NCBI RefSeq assembly: GCF_000191045.1
Contig: NC_015185.1
Location: 1,356,001-1,420,000 of the forward strand
Reading direction: 5' to 3'
DNA from: Desulfurobacterium thermolithotrophum DSM 11699
GTDB lineage: Bacteria > Aquificota > Aquificia > Desulfurobacteriales > Desulfurobacteriaceae
DNA: 64,000 nt
Below the pieces are notes generated by a model that saw only the letters and a program-made list of their open reading frames with translations, was not told the DNA's origin and searched no databases. This document shows positions 57,183-64,000 of this stretch, one piece after another (position 1 is the stretch's first letter; each line of letters opens with the position of its first letter). A program made the translations under genes and the position numbers.

Positions 57183-57220
57183 GTGAACAGTGAAAAGTTT
57201 CTATACCTTTCACTGTTCAC
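57183..57220. terminator. Hairpin between convergent genes built from repeat units
   Basis: GTGAACAGTGAAA (57183-57195) and TTTCACTGTTCAC (57208-57220) form a perfect 13-bp stem with a 12-base loop. The unit is the GTGAAYAG sub-type of the repeats at 5.6 and 6.3 kb. Likely acts for both convergent genes. Confidence 0.65.
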
Positions 57221-57231
57221 TATTGATTTAA

Positions 57232-57588
57232 TTACATTCCACAACCAGAACAGCCAGAACAACCGTGATGTTTTGGTCCTTCAATTGCTTCACGAAGAAG
57301 AGAATTAACAGTTTCAAGCATCTGACTAAATCTTTGATTTGCTTCTAAATATTCTTTAGCAACTTCATTTTCCGCAAATTTGTTAAAAGCTTCTTCTAGT
57401 TGCTGCATAGCTTCAGCAGTTCCAGACATTTGAACCATTTGCTGAAGTCTTTGAACTTCCTGGAGTAGCTCCATAGCTTCTGGATCCATTTGAAGTTTTG
57501 CTTCTGCTGCTCTAAGGTTTGCAAGCTCTTCAGAACTTGCTATAGCTTCTGCAAGTTCTGATGCTTTTTTGATTACTTCTGCTGACAT
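57232..57588 (-). CDS. YlbF/YmcA-like protein with Cys tail
   Basis: The 118-residue helical protein has the YlbF family layout (AEVIKKASELAEAIASSEEL, QVQRLQQMVQMSG-like middle, EYLEANQRFSQMLETVNSLL). It ends with HHGCSGCSGCGM. In Bacillus YlbF, YmcA and YaaT form an iron-sulfur complex that matures mRNA through RNase Y; a Cys-rich tail could bind a cluster or metal here. The tail is unusual for the family, and no partners are near. Confidence 0.75.
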   Translation of the reverse strand: MSAEVIKKASELAEAIASSEELANLRAAEAKLQMDPEAMELLQEVQRLQQMVQMSGTAEAMQQLEEAFNKFAENEVAKEYLEANQRFSQMLETVNSLLREAIEGPKHHGCSGCSGCGM

Positions 57589-57687
57589 ACTTCCTCCACT
57601 TGAGTTAATTTTTAGGTAGAAATTTAATTTATTGGTATTTAAAGAAATTTACAAGTTTTCTTATTTTTATTGTTTTTAAAGCAGGAA

Positions 57688-57706
57688 AGGGGGACAGGCC
57701 CCCGGA
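57688..57706 (-). terminator. Terminator of the ferredoxin gene
   Basis: GGGGG and CCCCC flank a short loop just past the ferredoxin stop. On the minus strand a partly T-rich tract follows (TTTCCTGCTTT). The stem is strong, the tract only moderate. Confidence 0.6.
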
Positions 57707-57710
57707 AATG

Positions 57711-57887
57711 TTACTCGGCAGAAATAGCGTCTGTTGGACAAACTTCTACACATGCACCACAGTCGATGCAATCTTCAGGAACAATCTCGTACTTGCCATC
57801 ATCTGTTGGATGGATTGCATTCGTTGGACAAACAGATGCACAAGCTCCACATCCGATGCAGAGTTCTGGATCAATTTTGTGGGCCAT
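57711..57887 (-). CDS. 2[4Fe-4S] ferredoxin
   Basis: The gene of 58 codons starts at ATG 57887 with AAGGAGG upstream on the minus strand. Two full cluster motifs are seen: CIGCGACASVCPTNAI and CIDCGACVEVCPTDAI. The size and the pair of CxxCxxCxxxCP sites mark a low-potential bacterial ferredoxin, an electron carrier for CO2-fixing and pyruvate/2-oxoglutarate ferredoxin enzymes. It lies 11 bases after frr. Confidence 0.95.
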   Translation of the reverse strand: MAHKIDPELCIGCGACASVCPTNAIHPTDDGKYEIVPEDCIDCGACVEVCPTDAISAE

Positions 57888-57898
57888 TTTTCACCTCC

Positions 57899-59840
<1,942 letters not shown>

Positions 59841-59864
59841 TTTTACCTCCTCTGACTTAAATTG

Positions 59865-59885
59865 GCGGGCTAAAAGCCCGCAGGA
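59865..59885 (-). terminator. rpsB-tsf intergenic hairpin
   Basis: GCGGGCTTTTAGCCCGC is a strong palindrome (stem about 7 bp) in the 47-base gap. It has no T-run, so it may be an attenuator or RNA-processing site. Confidence 0.5.
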
Positions 59886-59887
59886 AA

Positions 59888-60733
59888 TTACTCTTCCTCA
59901 GGTATAAAATCTACTTCTTCTACTTCTTCACCTTCAGCAAGTTTTATTGCATCTTTTCTCATCTTTCCTTCAAGTACAGCATCTGCAATTCTGGAAGTGA
60001 GAAGTCTGATAGCTCTGATAGCATCATCATTTGCAGGAATTGGAAGATCCACAAGATCTGGATCAGCATTTGTATCAACGAGAGCAACTATAGGAACTCC
60101 TGCCTTTCTAGCCTCTTTTACAGCATTTTCTTCCCTAACGATGTCAACAATGAAAAGAGCATCTGGAATTCTATTCATATTCTCAATTCCACCAATGTAC
60201 TTTTCAAGCTTTTCCTTTTTCCTTTTGAGCTTCATAGCCTCTTTCTTTGGAAGTCTGTCAAATACACCTTCTTCTTCCATCTTCTTGAGCATCTTTAGTT
60301 TGAAGATGCTTTTTCTAATTGTCTGGAAATTTGTAAGCGTTCCTCCAAGCCATCTTTTATTAACGTAAAACATTCCACACCTTTGTGCTTCTTCCTTGAC
60401 AATATCCTGTCCCTGCTTCTTTGTACAGAGAAAGAGAATTGTTCCACCATTTGCTACAAGATCAGCAACATAGTCATAAGCCTGTTCAAAATACTTAAGA
60501 GTCTGCTGAAGGTCGATGATGTGAATACCGTTACGTTCAGTAAAGATGAATTTCTTCATTTTGGGGTTCCATCTTTCCTTCTGATGACCAAAATGAACCC
60601 CAGCTTCAAGAAGCTCTTTCATTGTAACTCTTTGGCCTGGAGGTCTTGGTTTAAAAGTTTCCTGCTCAACAGTTTGAGCTTCCTGTGTTTCCTCTACTTG
60701 CTGCTCTTGAGTCTCTCTGATTTCCTCAGACAT
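59888..60733 (-). CDS. rpsB: 30S ribosomal protein S2 with acidic N-terminal extension
   Basis: The S2 core runs from about residue 37 ([40 protein letters not shown], then [19 protein letters not shown] and [20 protein letters not shown]) to the end. Before it lie about 35 residues rich in Glu and Gln ([20 protein letters not shown]) that are not in standard S2. The tail is also acidic. AGGAGG precedes ATG 60733. It is preceded by a structured leader, consistent with self-regulation. Confidence 0.96.
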   Translation of the reverse strand: MSEEIRETQEQQVEETQEAQTVEQETFKPRPPGQRVTMKELLEAGVHFGHQKERWNPKMKKFIFTERNGIHIIDLQQTLKYFEQAYDYVADLVANGGTILFLCTKKQGQDIVKEEAQRCGMFYVNKRWLGGTLTNFQTIRKSIFKLKMLKKMEEEGVFDRLPKKEAMKLKRKKEKLEKYIGGIENMNRIPDALFIVDIVREENAVKEARKAGVPIVALVDTNADPDLVDLPIPANDDAIRAIRLLTSRIADAVLEGKMRKDAIKLAEGEEVEEVDFIPEEE

Positions 60734-60744
60734 ACTTCCTCCTT

Positions 60745-60840
60745 TTAACTTGGTTTTGCCTCCCGAGTCTTCTTCCCCCAGAGGAACCTTTTAAAGGCAC
60801 CCCCTCTGGAGTCTGACCCGGTGAGTTTTCAGAAGGGAAA
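60745..60840 (-). promoter_or_regulatory. Structured 5' leader of rpsB
   Basis: The leader holds a stem CCAGAGG / CCTCTGG enclosing CCTTT/AAAGG, with flanking GACTC and GAGTC-type segments and G-rich runs. The GC content is clearly above the neighbourhood. On the minus strand TATTATATT near 60839-60850 can serve as a -10 box. Ribosomal S2 mRNAs often carry autoregulatory leaders, so this is a likely binding site for S2. Confidence 0.55.
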
Positions 60841-60875
60841 TATAATAAAAGTTATAGAAAAATAAAAGGCTTTTC

Positions 60876-61667
60876 TCACTGAAAAATAAGTTTAATTGCC
60901 ACAATAACAAGCAAAATAGCAAAAAGTCTTTTGAGTAATAGATGGTTTACTCTGTGAAGTACTTTTAATCCCATTCTACTTCCTGGTATCGCTCCTACTG
61001 TTACCAAAATAACTGCAGGTAAATAGACATATCCTACTTGCCAATCTAAAACTTTTGTAGCTGGAAGGAGCATATAGGTTATAGAACCAAAAAAAGCATT
61101 TATAAAAGAAATGATAGAGGCCAATGCAACTACTTTATCCACTTTCATCTTTGAAAATGAAAAGAGAATGGAATTAACAATAGTTCCTCCTCCAATTCCT
61201 AAAAGAGAACTTAAAAAAGCAGAAAGAGCAACTGTTATAGGAATTAGAAATTTTTCTTCTAATTTTGCCTTTAATTCCCTTGTACCCTTTAGGATTTTAA
61301 TACCTATTATCAAAAGAACGATGGCAAACAACTTTTTTAAAATGTAAGCTGGAAGTAGATGAGAAAAAGAAACTCCCAAAATTACACCAGGAACAATCCA
61401 TACTAAAAGCTTTATTAATTCTTCTAATTTTATTTTTCCTTTTAAAATGTGAAAACCTGAAGTAAAAAGAGTAATCATTGTAATCACAGAAAGACTTGTT
61501 GCAATTGAAAGTTTTATAGCAATATTTTCAGGTATCTTCATATGGGAAAAAAGTATCCAAAATAAGGGTACTAAAACAATTCCACCTCCAATTCCAAAAA
61601 GACCCGCAAGAAAGCCCGAAAGAGCTCCAAAAATAAAAAAAATAAGCAAAGTCTCAAAAGTCAACAC
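60876..61667 (-). CDS. TauE/SafE (DUF81) family membrane transporter
   Basis: The 263-residue protein has about eight spans. The family's two similar halves are seen: LSGFLAGLFGIGGGIVLVPL in the N-terminal half and LLGIGGGTIVNSILFSFSKM in the C-terminal half, both with the GIGGG motif. It ends VGAIPGSRMGLKVLHRVNHL. Members export sulfite, sulfoacetate or other organic anions. In a sulfur-reducing organism a role in sulfur compound export is plausible but not shown by sequence. Confidence 0.9.
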   Translation of the reverse strand: MLTFETLLIFFIFGALSGFLAGLFGIGGGIVLVPLFWILFSHMKIPENIAIKLSIATSLSVITMITLFTSGFHILKGKIKLEELIKLLVWIVPGVILGVSFSHLLPAYILKKLFAIVLLIIGIKILKGTRELKAKLEEKFLIPITVALSAFLSSLLGIGGGTIVNSILFSFSKMKVDKVVALASIISFINAFFGSITYMLLPATKVLDWQVGYVYLPAVILVTVGAIPGSRMGLKVLHRVNHLLLKRLFAILLVIVAIKLIFQ

Positions 61668-61697
61668 AATACCCCATTTATATAGCTTTAAGGAAAG

Positions 61698-62000
61698 CTA
61701 TCTTAATTCTCGTTTAAGCCAATTGAAATATTCTGAACTTCCCTCTACAATAGGAACAGCTACTATCTCTGGTATTTCATAGGAATGAAACTTTTTTATT
61801 ACTTTTTCTATTTCTTTATAAAGTCGTTTTTCGCTTTTAATTAAAAGTAACCATTCTTCTGTAGTTTCAATATTTCCTTTCCACCAGTATGCACTCTTAA
61901 TAGGTCCTATGATCTGAACACATGCAGCAAGCAAAAATTCAAGAAGAACTTCACTAATTCTTTCAGCTTCCTCTTTAGTACTAGTAGTAGTAAAAACTTG
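61698..62000 (-). pseudogene. cutA: cutA, 5' end lost at the mobile element
   Basis: CutA is a small trimeric metal-tolerance protein. The frame reads VFTTTSTKEEAERISEVLLE then LAACVQIIGPIKSAYWWKG, covering nearly the whole family from its first strand to EGSSEYFNWLKREL. The normal first residues and the start codon are missing: the frame meets a TAG inside the structured element, whose edge is at 62001. The other flank of the element holds no matching ATG. A TTG at 61936 could start only a short, strand-less form. The gene is probably inactive or altered. Confidence 0.75.
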
Positions 62001-62404
62001 TGTGAACTACCTACGACTAAAGTCGCAGGCTTCGTGGAGGTTTGCACGCTACGCTTCTTGCGTGCCTTACTCCACAGGCGGGTTCACTCCACCCTCTACT
62101 CCTATCCCTGCAAAAAGCAGAGATTCGGAGATACCTTCTATCTCGCTCCAGTCCCCACCCCACGCCTGCACAAAGCAGACGGGCCGTCTACTGGAACCTC
62201 TTTCCCGGCCTATTCAGTTGTTCAAAGACCTTGCGGTAGGTGTTCACCTACCGCTCCTTTCACCACCCTTAGCTGGTTTTCAACTCCTTCTGGAGTCGGT
62301 GGTGAAAGTAACCACTTTAATTTTACCACAACACCCCTTCAGGGTGTCGGGCTGTATCCCCGCTTTGAAAAGCGGGGTTTTAGCCCGTGTTTTTTCTATA
62401 AAAA
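62001..62404 (-). mobile_element. Structured non-autonomous element, copy 2 (IS605/ISC-like ends)
   Basis: This copy matches 16727-17124 along its length, with a five-base ACGCT insertion near 62050 and a single-base one near 62088. One change here (CCCCGC rather than CCCTGC) restores a perfect stem with GCGGGG near the right end. The minus-strand end is again CCTGCGACTTTAGTCGTAGG plus TAGTTCACA. It sits inside the 5' end of cutA. No protein gene is credible within it. Confidence 0.65.
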
Positions 62405-62533
62405 TTACAAAATAAAAACGAAATATCAAAGGGATTGATATGCAGTTAAACTTACAAAGAATGAATAAATTACTATAAAGACTAGTTAGATTGATTTAAA
62501 AGATAGTAGTCTACTTATAAAGGAGATGATATA
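62405..62533. other. Gap between the two mobile elements
   Basis: 129 A/T-rich bases separate the structured element from the IS110-family element. I see only a tiny frame from ATG 62440 (12 codons), no convincing promoter, and no remnant of the cutA start. Confidence 0.5.
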
Positions 62534-62549
62534 AAAGATGTCACCCCCT

Positions 62550-62744
62550 GAAATTCGGGACTATAGTAAAGAGGCAACCTTTAAAGGCAGGAGGCTGGAT
62601 TTTTCCCTGGGGAATAAGCCCCGTGCGTGGAGATTAGCCGATGCCTCCTGCCGGCTAATTATAGTGGCGGGAAGCGCCGTATTGGAGTATGGGAATAGTC
62701 CCGAAGCAGAGGTTGCAAAACACAAAACATATCAGGGGGTAGAG
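62550..62744 (+). ncRNA. Candidate IS110 bridge RNA
   Basis: The left non-coding part folds well: TTCGGGACTAT (62554-62564) pairs perfectly with ATAGTCCCGAA (62695-62705); GGCAGGAGGC (62586-62595) with GCCTCCTGCC (62643-62652); GGGG and CCCC inside that loop; GGCG/CGCC at 62666-62678. ATTAGCC (62633-62639) can also pair with GGCTAAT (62653-62659). Loops of this kind bind target and donor DNA in IS110 elements such as IS621. The GC content is well above the genome. Confidence 0.7.
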
Positions 62745-63845
62745 ATGAAGGAGAAGGTAGAGAAAACACTGTATGTCGGAGTGGACTACCACAAAAACAG
62801 CTTTACAGCAGCTTATTTAGATTGTCTGACAGGGATACTTAATACCAAGAAGTACGAAGCAGAAGAGTTAGAGAAATTTAAAAATCACCTAACAACTTTT
62901 AGGAAAAAAGGATATTCAGTAAAAGTTGCGGTAGAAACCTTAACAGGAGTAACATTTTTTACGGAGGAGATAAGGAACTGCGTTGATGAAATAACTTACG
63001 TTAACACTAACAAATTTAAGAACATTCTAAAAGGTGTTAACAGTGCTAAAAACGACAGGATAGATGCAGAAACGATAGCCATTTACTATGAAATGGGCTT
63101 ACTTCCGACAGTTTACGTCCCGACGAGAAAAGAAAAAGAGCTAAGGATAAAGATGAAAGAGAGAGATAGCTTTGTAGATATGAGAAAAGGGGTAATTAAC
63201 AGACTTCATAGCCTATTGCTTGAATATGGGATAAAGACAAACAAGAGAGAACTCACCACGAAGAAAGGGATGGAAAGGATAAAGGAAGAAACGAAGAAGA
63301 AAGTGCCTCCGTCATTACGAGAAACGATATGGAGGCAAATAGAAACAATAGAATACTTAACAGATAAGATAAGAGAGACAGAAGAAGATATCAAGAGTTT
63401 TATAGGAGAAGATGAGGAGCTTAAGGGAAAAGTAGAACTTCTAAAAAGCATACCTGGAGTAGGAGATATAGTAGCTATAGCCTTTATATCTGCCGTATGT
63501 AACGAAGAGAGGTTTGAAAACGGAGACAAGGTAGCGGCTTATTTTGGACTTGTTCCTCGTGTTAATAGCAGTGGAGACGAAGTTAGAAATGGAAGGATAA
63601 CAAAGAAAGGGGACAGCAGAACGAGGAACAAGATTATCCAGGCTACGAGAGCGTTATTGAACAGCAAGTTAGACAATTCAGTTAAAAGATTTTACGAAGG
63701 GTTAGTTAAGAAAGGTTTAGAGAAGAAGAAAGCGCTGATAGCTGCGGCGAGGAAATTGGTTAAAGTAATGTTCGCAGTTTTGAGAGAGAGAAGGCAATTT
63801 ATGGATTTTGTTGAAAATAAATGCAACCTCTGTGTTGGGGGTTGA
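62745..63845 (+). CDS. IS110-family transposase (DEDD and serine recombinase)
   Basis: The 366-residue enzyme has the N-terminal RuvC-like domain: YVGVDYHKNSFTAAYLD (Asp), VKVAVETLTGVTFF (Glu) and KNDRIDAETIAIYYEMG (Asp pair). A coiled coil follows, then the C-terminal IS116/IS110/IS902 domain with LLKSIPGVGDIVAIAFISAV, a serine near VNSSGDEV and ITKKGDSRTRNKIIQATRAL. ATG 62745 is preferred to ATG 62538, because GGGGGT is in place and the upstream 69 codons are the structured RNA region. The stop lies in the right inverted repeat. Confidence 0.93.
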   Translation: MKEKVEKTLYVGVDYHKNSFTAAYLDCLTGILNTKKYEAEELEKFKNHLTTFRKKGYSVKVAVETLTGVTFFTEEIRNCVDEITYVNTNKFKNILKGVNSAKNDRIDAETIAIYYEMGLLPTVYVPTRKEKELRIKMKERDSFVDMRKGVINRLHSLLLEYGIKTNKRELTTKKGMERIKEETKKKVPPSLRETIWRQIETIEYLTDKIRETEEDIKSFIGEDEELKGKVELLKSIPGVGDIVAIAFISAVCNEERFENGDKVAAYFGLVPRVNSSGDEVRNGRITKKGDSRTRNKIIQATRALLNSKLDNSVKRFYEGLVKKGLEKKKALIAAARKLVKVMFAVLRERRQFMDFVENKCNLCVGG

Positions 63846-63865
63846 CATCTTTCATAGGAGGATAA

Positions 63866-64000
63866 ATGAAATTTGTTGGAGCTCACGTCAGCATTGCTGG
63901 TGGTGTTTTCAATGCACCACTTAATGCAAAAGATATAGGAGCTAAAGCTTTTGCACTTTTTACAAAGAATCAAAGACAATGGAAAGCCAAACCACTTACT
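63866..64000 (+). CDS. nfo: Endonuclease IV, 3' end outside window
   Basis: ATG 63866 with AGGAGG upstream opens a frame reading [20 protein letters not shown], then [18 protein letters not shown]. This is the first strand and helix of endonuclease IV (GAHVS-x-x-GG, with the first metal His region), a zinc AP endonuclease of base-excision repair. Only 45 codons lie in the window. The IS110 element ends 13 bases before the start, so any native promoter is displaced. Confidence 0.9.
   Translation, partial: MKFVGAHVSIAGGVFNAPLNAKDIGAKAFALFTKNQRQWKAKPLT

Larger units (their letters stand above)
62534..63852 (+). mobile_element. IS110-family insertion sequence with short inverted ends
   Basis: A 1.3-kb element contains a transposase and a structured 5' non-coding region. 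AAAGATGTCACCCCC at 62534-62548 and its imperfect reverse complement at 63838-63852 (GGGGTTGACATCTTT) give inverted repeats of 14/15 bases. IS1111-type members have subterminal repeats like this, while the long 5' non-coding region is of IS110 type. The right repeat contains the transposase stop codon. The element ends 13 bases before the nfo start. Confidence 0.8.

Noticed and set aside
62538..62744. 69-residue N-terminal extension of the IS110 transposase
   Set aside because: It is low in homologous features and coincides with the perfect stems of the bridge-RNA region. ATG 62745 has a ribosome binding site and gives the normal family N-terminus.

Overview
The window looks like the chromosome of a low-GC, thermophilic, Gram-negative bacterium. 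Lipid A synthesis (lpxB), two-subunit glycyl-tRNA synthetase, an archaeal-type leuC, pyruvate phosphate dikinase, frequent GTG/TTG starts and an ATP synthase subunit c with a cleavable signal peptide all fit the Aquificota, perhaps Desulfurobacteriaceae. That placement is inference from gene content, not from a marker-gene search.

Layout. (1) 1-16.3 kb, plus strand, accessory: a surface-glycan and protein-glycosylation locus. It has three glycosyltransferases (one cut by the window edge), manC, the full dTDP-L-rhamnose set rmlA, rmlC, rmlB and rmlD, galE, and a bacterial oligosaccharyltransferase of the PglB/STT3 type. Small accessory genes lie between them: a HicB-like antitoxin, a RelE-type toxin with its antitoxin, two Uma2-type nuclease-fold genes, and an MNT nucleotidyltransferase followed by what looks like a HEPN stub. 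The region is full of a degenerate 7-8 base repeat (GTTGAATRG / GTTAAATGG / GTGAAYGG). It fills intergenic gaps in both orientations, forms long hairpins, and also enters coding sequences in frame. (2) 14.7-16.6 kb: comM and a small exported protein. (3) 16.7-17.1 kb: a 398-bp structured element repeated as a 404-bp copy at 62.0 kb. (4) 17.1-29.2 kb, mostly minus strand: leuC, a metal-type ABC ATPase, a DsbC-like protein, ppdK, glyS/glyQ, hemW and a TPR protein, with divergent queC. (5) 29.4-30.8 kb: a solitary TnpB. (6) 30.9-61.7 kb, ordinary core genome: pseudopilin, argF, rpsT, prfB (programmed frameshift), lpxB, trpG/pabA, carA, rlmI, galU, lon, atpE/atpB/atpI/atpZ, hemL, hisB, pheA, trmD/rimM, a UbiD-family gene, NIF3, ferredoxin, frr, pyrH, tsf and rpsB. 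(7) 61.7-64 kb: a small mobile-element hot spot. cutA has lost its 5' end at the second copy of the 400-bp element. Next comes an IS110-family insertion whose 5' non-coding part folds like a bridge RNA, and then the start of nfo.

How the genes work together. ManC, RmlABCD and GalE supply GDP-mannose, dTDP-rhamnose and UDP-galactose-type donors. The glycosyltransferases would assemble an oligosaccharide, and PglB could transfer it to exported proteins. I see no flippase (PglK/Wzx) or initiating phosphoglycosyltransferase (PglC/WecA) here; they may lie upstream of the window. The most unusual material is the repeat family that builds both intergenic hairpins and peptide inserts, the paired 400-bp omega-RNA-like element, the IS110 bridge-RNA candidate, and the divergent TnpB.
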